Shown: positions 1 to 9,452, counted from the stretch's first letter. The stretch: 64,000 nucleotides of DNA from Halegenticoccus tardaugens (GCF_004116405.1 NZ_SDIC01000002.1:434001-498000), one strand, 5' to 3'. Notes: generated by a model not told the origin, from the letters alone. Translations and numbers: made by a program.

Positions 1-1
1 G

Positions 2-109
2 GCGGCGGCGGCGGAGGGCGTCAAGTGGTGCATCTACGAGCACGACGAACCGGACGACCCGCTCGACTCACTCGACCGCGGCGTCGCGTTCCTCGAACGG
101 TTCCGCTGA
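2..109 (+). CDS. C-terminal end of a gene, probably sugar phosphate isomerase/epimerase
   Basis: Only the last 35 codons are present and the gene starts before the window. The tail contains KWCIYEHDEPDDP followed by a short helix ending in FLERFR. This resembles the C-terminus of xylose-isomerase-like TIM-barrel sugar epimerases common in haloarchaeal sugar clusters, where a YEHD-type motif precedes a closing helix. It ends 6 bases before the convergent Gfo/Idh gene. The assignment rests on a short tail and the neighbourhood, so it is tentative. Confidence 0.4.
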   Translation, partial: AAAAEGVKWCIYEHDEPDDPLDSLDRGVAFLERFR

Positions 110-115
110 CGCCGC

Positions 116-1129
116 TTACGACGGATCGACGTCGACGCGGCGACCGGTTCGGGCGGACTCGTATGCTGCGGCGGTCAGCGCGACGGCGCGGAACGAGTCA
201 AGTGCGGTCGCCGGCGGTTCTTCGCCCGTGTCGAGTGCCTCAACGAACACTTCGACCTTATTCTGGTCGTCCTCTCGGTCGACGCGCGGCAGGCACTTGT
301 TTCCCTCCTCGTCGATCAGTACCACCTCGTCCTCGTTGAACCGAATCTCCTCGTCGTCGGTCCAGACGCGGATGCGCTCCGTGAACCGGGGGGTCCGACC
401 CGACACGGCCACGCTTCCGGTGGCCCCTCCTTCAAACGTGACGCTGAGCGCCGCGTCGGACTCGATCCGCCGGTCGTCGTCCTCGAACGACATCTCGGCG
501 GAGACGCTGGCGGGGGTCAACCCGGTCGTCCAGAGGAGGCCATCGATCAGGTGGTTACCGGTGTCGTACGTGACGCTCCCGCCGCTGAGTTCGGGTGTCG
601 TCCGCCACGTCCCGCCGAAAAGCTCCATGTACGGCTGGGTGATTTCGGCATCCACGTAGACGATGTCGTCTGACGACGCCGCGAGGTGTTGACGAGCCGT
701 CCGGTACGCGCCGTTGAGGTGGCGCTGGTAGCCGAGCATCACCGTCCGATCGCTTCCTTCGACCCGATCGGCGATCTTCGCCGCGTTCGCCGGGTCGACA
801 CAGAGCGGTTTCTCGCAGAGCACGTCGAGTTCGGCGTCGAGCGCCGCGGCGACCTGCTCGTGGTGGAACGCGTGGGGGGTAGCGACGACGACGGCGTCGA
901 GTTCCTCGGTCGCAAAGAGGTCCCGATACGTCTCGTACAGCGCCGCGTCTGGCAGCGCGAGTTCCATTCCGGCGCGTCGGCGCGCCTCGGGATCGACGTC
1001 GGCGACGGCGACGACACGCGTCCGTTCGTGGTCTCGAACCTGTCCCCCAATCACCCCGCCGAGCCACCCGTAGCCGACGACGCCGAATCGGTACGCTTCA
1101 GTCAAGTCATCGCTGTGTTGTCGACTCAC
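116..1129 (-). CDS. Gfo/Idh/MocA family oxidoreductase
   Basis: This 337-residue protein is an NAD(P)-dependent sugar or polyol dehydrogenase of the Gfo/Idh/MocA family. The Rossmann glycine motif GVVGYGWLG is at residues 17-25, the family EKP motif sits in CEKPLC at 105-110, and a DTGNH segment (about 189-193) supplies the usual active-site His. Translation starts at GTG (1129); the nearby ATG at 1132 runs straight into a stop. A TATA-like box at 1152-1158 is correctly spaced for a leaderless transcript. It is a paralog of the oxidoreductase at 19629-20654, sharing the stretch RTVMLGYQRHL. The substrate is unknown. Confidence 0.88.
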   Translation of the reverse strand: MSRQHSDDLTEAYRFGVVGYGWLGGVIGGQVRDHERTRVVAVADVDPEARRRAGMELALPDAALYETYRDLFATEELDAVVVATPHAFHHEQVAAALDAELDVLCEKPLCVDPANAAKIADRVEGSDRTVMLGYQRHLNGAYRTARQHLAASSDDIVYVDAEITQPYMELFGGTWRTTPELSGGSVTYDTGNHLIDGLLWTTGLTPASVSAEMSFEDDDRRIESDAALSVTFEGGATGSVAVSGRTPRFTERIRVWTDDEEIRFNEDEVVLIDEEGNKCLPRVDREDDQNKVEVFVEALDTGEEPPATALDSFRAVALTAAAYESARTGRRVDVDPS

Positions 1130-1151
1130 ATAGAGTGCCTCGCTGCAACCG

Positions 1152-1158
1152 AATTAAA
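1152..1158 (-). promoter_or_regulatory. TATA-like box of the Gfo/Idh gene
   Basis: On the minus strand the sequence reads TTTAATT, about 23-29 bases upstream of the GTG at 1129. That is the spacing expected of a haloarchaeal TATA element driving a leaderless mRNA. It supports the GTG start and separate transcription from the upstream kinase gene. Confidence 0.55.
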
Positions 1159-1281
1159 CCTTCTGCCGGCGGCGACGGATCACGGGTCGCGGTCCGTGGG
1201 CCGCGCTCGCGGCTCGCCGAACCAGCGGCCCATCGGCGGTCGCGGAACGATCGACGCTCGGTTCCCGTCTGGCTTCGAGTG

Positions 1282-2421
1282 TCAGTGGTCGATAGAACGT
1301 TCGAACCGCCCTTCGTAGCCGTCGAGGAAGTCTCGGAGTTCGTCGTACGTCGGCGGCGCGCCGTTCCGGACGAACCATCCGGCGACGGCGCTCCCGACGG
1401 CGAGTTGTGCGCCGCCATCGACCGCCGCGAGTTTCCCGACGAGGAGGCCCGCGTTGAAGTGGTCGCCGGCGCTCGTGGTGATCGTCGGTTGGGGTTCGCG
1501 CGGAATGGAGATGCGCCAACGTCCTTCGTCGTTGACCATCGCCGCCTCGGTTACCGCGTGGACGACGACTTCTGACACGCCGAGAGTGGCGTGCAGCGCG
1601 GCGGTGACGTCACCGATTTGCGTCTCATCGACGTTCGACCCGCCGAGGTTCGCTAACCGGAGCGCTTCAGCTCGGTTCGTGCTGACGGTGATGGGGACGA
1701 CATCGTCGAGGGCGCGCAGTGAGGCAATACCCTGCGTGAGCGTCTCCGTCGAGAGCCGCCGTATGTCAGCCGGATCGACGAGAACGCGGCGAGGCGGATC
1801 TCGGAGGCGCGGCCAGAGCTCTTCTCGGAGCCCCGTCCAGATGGTGGGCATCCGGGGGATAGTCGCCCAGTAGCCGAGACCGAGTAGTTCCGTCCGGTCG
1901 ACCGACGCGGCGAGCGAATTCAGGCCGACGACCGAGCTGATCCCCTCCCAGTCGAGATTCGCCAACCGGCGGGTTTCGCTCAGCAACACCTTTCCGTCGT
2001 CGAACTCGATGGCGTCGGTGACCGGCGCCTCACCGAGCGAGACGAGACGCGTGCGGTCGTATTCGCGCGTGAACGTCTCGCGCGGCGGCGACCCGTACGT
2101 CCCGACGATCGTCGGCCGGTGACCGAGCCGTTCCATCGCCCTGCCGAGGTGAGCTGTGTGGCCGCCGGCGCGTTTTCGTTCGCTAAACCATTCGATGCTG
2201 CAGGAGGTGTCGAGTGCCGCGGCGTCGACGATGCGCGTGCCGAACTCTTCGAGCGTCCCCATCCGTTCGTACTCCTCGGGGCCGGCTCGCGTCGCGACGG
2301 CGGTCCGCACACGATCGATGACGCCGTCGAAGCCGAACGCGACCTTTCGTTCTGCGAGCGACGAGGGCAGTTCACGCCGACAGGCGTCGACGTGTTCCCG
2401 TGTTGTGGTATCGAGACCCAT
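1282..2421 (-). CDS. PfkB/ribokinase-family carbohydrate kinase, divergent
   Basis: This 379-residue protein has the ribokinase fold layout: an N-terminal FGFDGVID strand (29-36), a glycine-rich GGHTAHLG substrate segment (86-93) and a C-terminal SAGDHFNAG motif (317-325). That last motif corresponds to the family's GAGD anion hole and catalytic Asp. The first Gly is replaced by Ser (SAGD), while the Asp base is kept. It probably phosphorylates a sugar or sugar acid with ATP. It is transcribed away from the class I aldolase that begins 232 bases away, and a kinase/aldolase pair is a typical end step for sugar breakdown. Family assignment is firm, substrate unknown. Confidence 0.8.
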   Translation of the reverse strand: MGLDTTTREHVDACRRELPSSLAERKVAFGFDGVIDRVRTAVATRAGPEEYERMGTLEEFGTRIVDAAALDTSCSIEWFSERKRAGGHTAHLGRAMERLGHRPTIVGTYGSPPRETFTREYDRTRLVSLGEAPVTDAIEFDDGKVLLSETRRLANLDWEGISSVVGLNSLAASVDRTELLGLGYWATIPRMPTIWTGLREELWPRLRDPPRRVLVDPADIRRLSTETLTQGIASLRALDDVVPITVSTNRAEALRLANLGGSNVDETQIGDVTAALHATLGVSEVVVHAVTEAAMVNDEGRWRISIPREPQPTITTSAGDHFNAGLLVGKLAAVDGGAQLAVGSAVAGWFVRNGAPPTYDELRDFLDGYEGRFERSIDH

Positions 2422-2652
2422 GAGTGATAGATCGTGCTGGTGAGTCTACCCCCGGTGACTAAACTATTGCCCCGGGCGGGAGGCGCGTCGTTCCTCGGCC
2501 GCGGTCGAAAGATCGGCCGGACGGTCCGCGAGCCGCGGTAGCGACGCGAATCCGGGCGACAAGCGGTGGGGGCGACGATCGGTGGCCGGGACACACCGAA
2601 CTGTCGCATCCAAAACTGCTTTGACGGTGCCTCGGGTATGGGTGGACGTTAC

Positions 2653-3435
2653 ATGCGCTCAGTAGCCGAGACGCCAGTGTGCCGGAACGGACGGTCGATT
2701 ATCATCGCAATGGATCACGGCCTCGAACGCGGCCCGAGCGTGTTCGAATCCCTGCCCGAACGTGCGAACCCGTCGACCGTGTTCGATATCGCGACCCACG
2801 ACGCGGTGACGGGATTAGCCGTCCAGAAGGGCGTCGCCGAGACGTACTACCCCTCCTACGAGGACGACGTGACGCTGGTCGCAAAGCTGAACGGCAAGAC
2901 GGGGATGGTGATGGGTGACCGGTACTCGCCGCCGATCTGGACAGTCGAGGACGCGGCGGCGCTGGGTGCCGCCGCCGTCGGGTACACTGTCTACGCGGGA
3001 TCGAACCGCGAGGCGGACATGTTCGAGGAGTTCAGCAGGGCACGCGACGAGGCTCGCGAGGTCGGTCTCCCGGTCGTCCTTTGGTCGTACCCGCGCGGGC
3101 AGGGCGTCAATGACCACGACGCCCCCGACGCCGTCGCCTACGCGGCGCGGATCGGCCTCGAACTCGGCGCGGACCTAGCGAAAATCAAGCACCCCGGGAC
3201 GCGGGAGGCTGTCGAGTGGGCCGTTCACGTCGCCGGCGAGCTCCCTGTACTGATGAGCGGTGGGGCGTCGGTGAGCGAGGAGGCGTTCCTCCGCGACGTG
3301 CAGACGTTCATGCGCGCCGGCGGCCGGGGGCTGACCGTCGGTCGGAACATCTGGCAGCGCGAGAACCCGGCGGCCACCCTGGACAAACTCGAACGGCTCG
3401 TCTACGAGGACGCCGCCCTCGACGATGTCGTCTGA
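2653..3435 (+). CDS. Class I aldolase, FbaB/LsrF (DeoC-like) family
   Basis: This protein of 260 residues is a TIM-barrel Schiff-base aldolase related to archaeal class I fructose-bisphosphate aldolase and LsrF. The likely Schiff-base lysine lies in DLAKIKHPG (Lys177, with Lys179 close by). The MSGG loop (201-204) and VGRNIW (229-234) form the usual phosphate site, and an early AMDHG motif is typical of the group. An in-frame ATG at 2638 also exists. I prefer 2653 because a TATA-like stretch near 2618-2624 is then correctly spaced. Likely role: cleavage of a sugar phosphate made by a kinase of this locus; real FBP aldolase activity is possible. Confidence 0.78.
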   Translation: MRSVAETPVCRNGRSIIIAMDHGLERGPSVFESLPERANPSTVFDIATHDAVTGLAVQKGVAETYYPSYEDDVTLVAKLNGKTGMVMGDRYSPPIWTVEDAAALGAAAVGYTVYAGSNREADMFEEFSRARDEAREVGLPVVLWSYPRGQGVNDHDAPDAVAYAARIGLELGADLAKIKHPGTREAVEWAVHVAGELPVLMSGGASVSEEAFLRDVQTFMRAGGRGLTVGRNIWQRENPAATLDKLERLVYEDAALDDVV

Positions 3436-3474
3436 GCGCGACGAACGCCTTCGGCACATCCCGACCACCCACCG

Positions 3475-5007
3475 ATGAAGATCCTCTACGTCGACTGCGA
3501 TTCGCTCCGGGCCGATCACCTGGGTTGTTACGGATACGATCGGAACACGACGCCGACCGTCGACGCGCTCGCCGCCAACGGAACGGGATTCACCGAGTAC
3601 TACGCGTCAGATCTCCCCTGTCTCCCGTCCCGGACGGCGCTCTTCTCCGGACGATTCGGCATCCACACGGGGGTCGTCAACCACGGCGGGCTCGCGTCGG
3701 AGCCCCGGCGGACCGGCCGAGAGCGGGGCTTTTCGGCCGACGGGCGATTCCGAACGCTGCCGGCCGTCCTTCGGGACGCCGGATACCGCACGGCGCTCGT
3801 CAGTTCGTTCCCCACCCGGCACGGCGCCTGGCACGTCCTCGACGGCTTCGAAGACTGGCGGGATCCCGGCGGGCGCGGGTTCGAACGCGCCGACGAGGTT
3901 TACGACCGCGCAGTGGGATGGCTCGACGAGCACGCGCGCGATGGGGACTGGTACCTCCACGTCACCTTCTGGGATGCCCACACGCCCTACGACACGCCCG
4001 CGGAGTACGGCAATCCGTTCGAGGGCGACCCAGCACCCGAGTGGCCCGACGAGGCGACGATCCGCGACCACTGGGAGGGGTACGGCCCGCACAGCGCCCG
4101 GGACCTCCACGGCGTCGGCAAGACGCCCGATGAGCACGTCGACTGGGGCGCGGATCCGGGTCTGGAACGGACGCCGGCGCGGATCGGCTCCCGCGAGGAA
4201 TTCCGGCGGTGGATCGACGGCTACGACGTCGGGATCAGGTACCTGGACGACCACGTCGGGAAACTCCTCGCGCGACTCGAACGCCACGGCGTCCGGGACG
4301 AGACGCTGGTGATCGTCAGCGCGGATCACGGCGAAAATCAGGGCGAGTGTAACATCTACGGCGATCACCACACGGCCGACCTGCCGACCGGGCGCGTCCC
4401 GCTGGTGATGAGCGGCCCGGGCGTCGGCGTCGGCGTCGACGACAGCTTTCACTACGCCCTCGATCTCGCGCCGACGCTCGCAGAGCTGATCGGGGTGGAG
4501 GCGGCCGACGGGTGGGACGGCCGATCGTTCGCCCCCGCACTCGCCGACGGAGGCGGAGGGGGCGAGGGCGGCCGCGATCATCTCGTCCTCGGTCAGGGCG
4601 CGCTGACCTGCCAGCGCGGCGTCCGCTGGGACGACTGGCTCTTGCTGCGGACGTACCACGACGGGATTCACGACTTCGACGACGTCGAACTGTACGACGT
4701 CGATGTCGATCCGCACCAGACGACGAACCTCGCAGACAGACGCCCCGGCGTCGTCGCCGAGGGCACGCGCCGCCTTGAGGCGTGGCACGCCGCCCGGATG
4801 GAGGAGTCGGCCCGCGGCGAGCGCGGCGGCAACCCCGACGCGCCGACCGGACTTCGGGATCCGCTCTGGACGGTGATCGCGGAGGGCGGCCCGTACCACG
4901 CCACCCGGCGTCCGGAAAAGCTCCGGCGCTACGTCGACCGCCTCCGCGACACCGACCGCGCGGCGGCCGCGGACCGGATCGAACGCCAGTACAGTGACGT
5001 TCTTTGA
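3475..5007 (+). CDS. Sulfatase (formylglycine-dependent type)
   Basis: This 510-residue enzyme has the type I sulfatase architecture: metal-binding VDCDS near the N-terminus, the maturation signature LPCLPSR with Cys49 as the formylglycine precursor, and a second metal motif SADHGENQGE in the middle. No signal peptide is visible, so it probably acts in the cytoplasm on imported oligosaccharides. It starts 39 bases behind the aldolase and may be cotranscribed with it. Activity requires a formylglycine-generating enzyme, and none is encoded in this window. Phosphonate or phosphodiester hydrolysis by this superfamily member cannot be excluded. Confidence 0.88.
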   Translation: MKILYVDCDSLRADHLGCYGYDRNTTPTVDALAANGTGFTEYYASDLPCLPSRTALFSGRFGIHTGVVNHGGLASEPRRTGRERGFSADGRFRTLPAVLRDAGYRTALVSSFPTRHGAWHVLDGFEDWRDPGGRGFERADEVYDRAVGWLDEHARDGDWYLHVTFWDAHTPYDTPAEYGNPFEGDPAPEWPDEATIRDHWEGYGPHSARDLHGVGKTPDEHVDWGADPGLERTPARIGSREEFRRWIDGYDVGIRYLDDHVGKLLARLERHGVRDETLVIVSADHGENQGECNIYGDHHTADLPTGRVPLVMSGPGVGVGVDDSFHYALDLAPTLAELIGVEAADGWDGRSFAPALADGGGGGEGGRDHLVLGQGALTCQRGVRWDDWLLLRTYHDGIHDFDDVELYDVDVDPHQTTNLADRRPGVVAEGTRRLEAWHAARMEESARGERGGNPDAPTGLRDPLWTVIAEGGPYHATRRPEKLRRYVDRLRDTDRAAAADRIERQYSDVL

Positions 5008-5028
5008 GGCCTCGCCCGGCGAGGCCTC
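5006..5028. terminator. Hairpin between convergent sulfatase and GH3 genes
   Basis: A perfect inverted repeat with 10-base arms (GAGGCCTCGC, 5006-5015, and its complement at 5019-5028) and a 3-base loop overlaps the sulfatase stop codon. It lies 12 bases before the GH3 stop. Its position between two convergent genes suggests a two-way transcription stop or an mRNA 3' end structure. Archaeal terminators usually rely on T-tracts, so the terminator role is inferred. Confidence 0.45.
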
Positions 5029-5039
5029 GGGTATCGAAC

Positions 5040-7412
5040 TCAGACCGAGCCCGCGTCGACGCGCTCGACGCTCGTTTCCGTCGCGTACTCGCGGCCGCCG
5101 CGCGGAACCTCGTAGCGGTCGCCGACGACGTCGAAAGTCTCGGTCGCTTCGACGGCCGCGGCGGAGCGGCCGATCCGGACCTCGAACGGTCCGGGTTCGA
5201 CCGCCAGGGTCATGTCCAGATCGTGGGAGGCCAGCATCGACGCCGACAGGTCGAACGAGACGCGGACCACCTCGCCCGCGTCGAGGTGGACGCGCCGGAA
5301 GCCCTTGAGCTCCTGAACCGGACGGACGAGCGACGGCTCGCGCTCGCTGACGTACAACTGGACGACCTCGTACCCGGCCCGTTCGCCCGTGTTCTCGACG
5401 GTGATCGCGGCAGTGATCGTTCCCGCCGGGCCGATCTCGCGGTCGGAGAGTTCGAGGTCCTCGTACGCGAACTCCGCGTACGAGCAGCCGTGACCGAAGG
5501 GGTACAGCGGGTCGCTGTCCGTGTAGACGTGCCGCTCGTTCCGGCTGTTCGGCCGACGGCTGTAGTACACGGGGAGCTGGCCGACGCTCTTCGGAATCGA
5601 GATCGGAAGGCGACCGCCGGGGTCGTGGTCCCCGAACAGCACGTCGGCGATGCCGTGGCCGCCCTCCTCGCCGGGGAGCCAGGCGTGGACCACGGCGGGA
5701 ACGTGTTCGTCGGCCCACGTGAGGGTGTGGGGTTTGCCGCTGACGACGACGACCGCGAGCGGCGTTCCCGTTCCGTGTAGTTCTTCGAGGAGGTCGTTCT
5801 GCACCCCCGGTAGCGAGAGGTCGGTCACGTCCGCGCCCTCGCCGCTGGTGGGGAGATCGGGCCGTTCCGCCCGCGATTCGACGGCGTCCGAGAGCGCGAG
5901 CGCCGATCGGGCGCCGACGAAGGCGACGGCCACGTCGCTATCGGCGGCGGCGGCAGCGGCCTCGTCGAACCCGTCGGTCGCCGAGCCGGTCGTCGTACAC
6001 CCTTCGCTGTACGCGACGGCGTCGTCGCCGAGTCGCGCCTCGAACGCTTCGAGCGACGTCACGACGCGACGGGTCGTCTCCTCGTCGGGGTAGTGCGCCG
6101 GGTAGGTGTAATCGCCGAGTTGTCCGACGGGCGCGTCCGCCTTCGGCCCGACGACCGCGACCGAACTGGGCTCCGAAAGCGGCAGGAGGCCGTCGTTCTT
6201 GAGCACCGTCACCGACTCGCGAGCGAGTTTGCGGGCGTACTCACGGTTCGCGTCGGGTCCGAACGCCGCCGCGGCGGCGTCGGGGTCGACGCCGCGCGAT
6301 TCGAACAGCCCCTTCCGGAACTTCTGTCGGAGCACACGCCGGACGGCGGTGTCGACGGTCGCTTCCGAGAGGTCGCCGGCGTTGATGGCGTCGATCAACC
6401 GGTCGTAACAGTCGACCGCCGGGAGCTCGACGTCGATGCCGGCGGCGAGCGCCCGGACGGCGGCCTCGCGCGGCGTCTCGGCGACGCCGTGTTCCGTGAC
6501 GAGGTGGACGACGCTGAAGTAATCCGAGACGACGGTTCCGTCGAACCCCCACTCCCCGCGAAGCACGCCGGTCAGCAGGTCGCGGTCGGCCGCGCAGGGG
6601 ACGCCGTCGATGTCGTGGTAGGCGTTCATCACCGACTCGACGCCGGCCTCCCGGACGGCGACTTCGAACGGGTAGAGGTGGACGTCGCGTAGCTCCCGTT
6701 CGCCGAGGTGGACCGTCGGGCGGTTCTTGCCGCCCTCGCCGACGCCGTGGCCGGCGAAGTGCTTGACCGTCGCTGAGACGCCCTCCTCCGGCCCCTCGCC
6801 CTGGAGACCGTGGACGTACGCGCTACCCATCTCGGCGACGAGCTGGGGGTCCTCGCCGAACGTCTCCTCGGTCCGACCCCAGCGGGGGTCTCGGGCCACG
6901 TCGAGCACCGGCGAGAGCGCGTGGGCCGTCCCGATGGCGAGAAGTTGCTCCCGAATTCGCTCCGTCATCCCCTTGATCAGGTCTGGATCCCACGTGCTCG
7001 CCAGCCCGATCGCCTGCGGGTACGTCGTTCCGTCCGGGCCCATGTAGCCGGCCAGACACTCCTCGTGCGGGATCGCCGGGACGCCCAGGCGCGTCTCGGA
7101 GACGAGCACGTCCTGGAGTTCGTCGGTCACCGCGGCGGCGCGCTCGGGATCGAGCCCGCCGCCGCCACCGACGCGGGTGAGGTGCCCGACGCCGTGTTCG
7201 AACAGTTCGCGAGCGCGGGGGCGGTCGACGGTCCCGTCCTCGTCGATCACCGCGCCGTCGCTCCCGGGAAATCCGGCGACGGGGATCGGGGAAACCGACG
7301 TGAGCTGTGCGACTTTTTCGTCGAGGGTCATCCGATCGAGGAGGTCCTCGACCCGCCGCTCGGTGGGCACCGACGCGTCTCGATACGGTGCTTCCGGCCG
7401 ATCACCTGACAT
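5040..7412 (-). CDS. Glycoside hydrolase family 3 (beta-glucosidase/beta-xylosidase type)
   Basis: This 790-residue GH3 enzyme has the full three-part layout: an N-terminal TIM barrel, a central alpha/beta sandwich and a C-terminal fibronectin-like domain ending near YEVVQLYV and FEVRIG. The catalytic nucleophile is Asp297 in GTVVSDYF, and the substrate-binding KHFAGHG motif is present. There is no signal peptide, so it should be cytoplasmic. It would release beta-linked glucose, xylose or a related sugar from oligosaccharides. A TATA-like element at 7437-7443 is properly spaced for a leaderless mRNA from 7412. GH3 members vary widely in sugar preference. Confidence 0.92.
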   Translation of the reverse strand: MSGDRPEAPYRDASVPTERRVEDLLDRMTLDEKVAQLTSVSPIPVAGFPGSDGAVIDEDGTVDRPRARELFEHGVGHLTRVGGGGGLDPERAAAVTDELQDVLVSETRLGVPAIPHEECLAGYMGPDGTTYPQAIGLASTWDPDLIKGMTERIREQLLAIGTAHALSPVLDVARDPRWGRTEETFGEDPQLVAEMGSAYVHGLQGEGPEEGVSATVKHFAGHGVGEGGKNRPTVHLGERELRDVHLYPFEVAVREAGVESVMNAYHDIDGVPCAADRDLLTGVLRGEWGFDGTVVSDYFSVVHLVTEHGVAETPREAAVRALAAGIDVELPAVDCYDRLIDAINAGDLSEATVDTAVRRVLRQKFRKGLFESRGVDPDAAAAAFGPDANREYARKLARESVTVLKNDGLLPLSEPSSVAVVGPKADAPVGQLGDYTYPAHYPDEETTRRVVTSLEAFEARLGDDAVAYSEGCTTTGSATDGFDEAAAAAADSDVAVAFVGARSALALSDAVESRAERPDLPTSGEGADVTDLSLPGVQNDLLEELHGTGTPLAVVVVSGKPHTLTWADEHVPAVVHAWLPGEEGGHGIADVLFGDHDPGGRLPISIPKSVGQLPVYYSRRPNSRNERHVYTDSDPLYPFGHGCSYAEFAYEDLELSDREIGPAGTITAAITVENTGERAGYEVVQLYVSEREPSLVRPVQELKGFRRVHLDAGEVVRVSFDLSASMLASHDLDMTLAVEPGPFEVRIGRSAAAVEATETFDVVGDRYEVPRGGREYATETSVERVDAGSV

Positions 7413-7436
7413 GGCCTGTCACACGCACGACGCCGG

Positions 7437-7443
7437 CTAAATC
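7437..7443 (-). promoter_or_regulatory. TATA-like box of the GH3 gene
   Basis: The minus-strand sequence GATTTAG ends 25 bases upstream of the GH3 start at 7412, in a short AT-rich patch of otherwise GC-rich DNA. Spacing fits a leaderless haloarchaeal promoter. Confidence 0.45.
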
Positions 7444-7603
7444 CTTTGCCTTTCGCCGCACCGCGGCGGGCGCTTTCCGGTTCGACTCGCGTTCGAAACC
7501 GCTCTTCGGCCCTCGTGCGGTTGCCTGCGATGTGGACGCCGAGTGATCTTCGAACGTGAGCGGTCGTCGAAAGTGAGCGTCGTCGGTCGGTTGCCGGTCG
7601 AGG

Positions 7604-7615
7604 AAACTATTAGTG
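7604..7615 (+). promoter_or_regulatory. Promoter element AAACTATTAGTG of the GH2 gene
   Basis: This AT-rich element lies 21 bases before the GTG at 7636. A near copy, AACTATTTGTG, stands before the alcohol dehydrogenase gene (9453-9463) and before the IclR gene (61433-61443, minus strand). It could be the TATA region itself or a shared regulator site overlapping it. Confidence 0.45.
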
Positions 7616-7635
7616 GCGACGCCCACAGAACTGGT

Positions 7636-9363
7636 GTGACGCGTGATTCCGTGCCGCGACCGGAGTATCCGCGGCCGCAGCTTCGTCGCGACGAGTGGCG
7701 GACCCTGAACGGTCGGTGGGCGTTCGAGATCGACCACGGGGCGAGCGGACGGGCCCGAGGGCTCCCGGAGGCCGACGCGCTCGACTCCGAGATCACCGTC
7801 CCGTTCGCCCCCGAGAGCGACCTGTCCGGGATCGGGCACGCAGACTTCATGGACGCCGTCTGGTACCGCCGCGAGATCGAAATTCCGGAACGCTGGTTCG
7901 ACGGTCGCGTGAAACTTCGGTTCGGCGCGGTCGATTACACGACGGAGGTCTGGATCGATGGCGAATCGGTCGGCACCCACCGCGGCGGCTACACCCCGTT
8001 CGGCGTCGACGTTACCGATGTCGCCGAACCGGGACCCACCGTCGTTACGGTCTGTGCGGAAGACGATTCCCGGTCGGATCTCCAGCCCAGCGGCAAGCAG
8101 AGCCAGCAGTACGCCTCCCACGGTCCGCTCTACACGCGCGTGACGGGGGTCTGGCAACCCGTCTGGCTCGAACCCGTCCCGGAGACCTACGTCGAGAGCG
8201 TCCGGTTCGAACCTGATCCGGAAAACGGTGCGCTTGGCGTCGACGTCGTCCTCGCGGGCGCGCTGCAGAGCGGCGACGTGCGGGCGACCGCGCTGTTCGA
8301 CGGCGACGCGGTGGGCGAGGCGATCGCCGCAACCGACGGTCGACACGCCGCGTTGAGACTCGACGTGGACGAAGTCCACCGATGGAGGCCCGAAGAGCCG
8401 AATCTCTACGATCTCGAACTGGCGTTCGTCACTGGCGGCGAGACTGTCGACACCGTCGAGAGCTACTTCGGCCTCCGGTCGGTGACACTCGGCGACGACT
8501 GCGTCTACGTCAACGGCGAGCCGGTGTTCCAGCGGCTCGTCCTCGATCAGGGTTACTACCCCGACGGATTGTACACCGCTCCAACCGACGACGCGCTCGT
8601 TCGCGACATCGAACTCGCACAGGAGATGGGGTTCAACGGCGCTCGCCTCCACCAGAAGGTGTTCGAGCCGCGCTTTCTCTATCATGCGGACCGCCTCGGA
8701 TACCTCGTCTGGGATGAGCACGCAAACTGGGGGCTGGATCACGGTCGATCCGAGGCGCTCGGTCCTTTCCTTCAGGAGTGGCTGGAGGTCGTAGAGCGCG
8801 ATTACAATCACCCGTCGGTGGTCGGCTGGACGCCGTTCAACGAAACCAAGCCCGAGCAGGACGAGGATCTCGTTCGAACGGTGTACCGCGTGACAAAGGC
8901 GTTGGATCCGACGCGGCCCGTCATTGACGCGAGCGGGTGGGTCCACGTCGAAACCGACCTCGTCGACGCGCACGACTACGAGCAAGACCCCGAGGCGTTC
9001 CGCGAGACGTACGGCGAGATCGACGGGCCCGTCGAACCGAGCGGGCACGGCTTCGCCGACTGGAGCGAGGAACTGAGCTACGTCAGCGAGTACGGGGGCA
9101 TCCGGTGGAGCCCGGACACAGACGCCGAGGGCTGGGGGTACGGCGACCGCCCCGAAGACGAGGCGGCGTTCTTCGAGCGCTACCGCGGCCTGACCGAGAC
9201 GCTGCTCGACAACGAGCAGCTGTGGGCGTTCTGCTACACTCAGCTGTACGACGTCGAACAGGAGACCAACGGACTGTACACGTACGACCGTAGGCCGAAG
9301 TTCGATCCCGGACGTATTCGAGAGATCAACGAGCGGCCCGCCGCCTTCGAGCGTCGGTCGTGA
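7636..9363 (+). CDS. Glycoside hydrolase family 2
   Basis: About 575 residues with the GH2 order: a jelly-roll sugar-binding domain, an immunoglobulin-like domain, then a TIM barrel. Glu403 in FNETK is the expected acid/base and Glu485 in SEYGG the nucleophile. It is short for GH2 and lacks extra C-terminal domains. It could be a beta-galactosidase, beta-glucuronidase or beta-mannosidase; sequence alone does not say which. I chose the GTG at 7636 because the jelly-roll begins right after it and an AT-rich promoter element sits 21 bases upstream. The open frame continues back to 7543 without similarity. It is divergent from the GH3 gene and no signal peptide is visible. Confidence 0.87.
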   Translation: MTRDSVPRPEYPRPQLRRDEWRTLNGRWAFEIDHGASGRARGLPEADALDSEITVPFAPESDLSGIGHADFMDAVWYRREIEIPERWFDGRVKLRFGAVDYTTEVWIDGESVGTHRGGYTPFGVDVTDVAEPGPTVVTVCAEDDSRSDLQPSGKQSQQYASHGPLYTRVTGVWQPVWLEPVPETYVESVRFEPDPENGALGVDVVLAGALQSGDVRATALFDGDAVGEAIAATDGRHAALRLDVDEVHRWRPEEPNLYDLELAFVTGGETVDTVESYFGLRSVTLGDDCVYVNGEPVFQRLVLDQGYYPDGLYTAPTDDALVRDIELAQEMGFNGARLHQKVFEPRFLYHADRLGYLVWDEHANWGLDHGRSEALGPFLQEWLEVVERDYNHPSVVGWTPFNETKPEQDEDLVRTVYRVTKALDPTRPVIDASGWVHVETDLVDAHDYEQDPEAFRETYGEIDGPVEPSGHGFADWSEELSYVSEYGGIRWSPDTDAEGWGYGDRPEDEAAFFERYRGLTETLLDNEQLWAFCYTQLYDVEQETNGLYTYDRRPKFDPGRIREINERPAAFERRS

Positions 9364-9452
9364 CGCCGACGCATCCCGCAGGAACGATCGGCGCGTCGCG
9401 CGACCGTCGCCGTCGGGAACGCACCGTCGCGTCGGATACCGTTCCAATCCGT

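Noticed and set aside
3607-5718. A 703-codon open frame on the minus strand opposite the sulfatase and GH3 end
   Set aside because: It is antisense to two clear genes in GC-rich DNA, where stop codons are rare in the shadow frame. It is arginine/proline-rich and has no family similarity.
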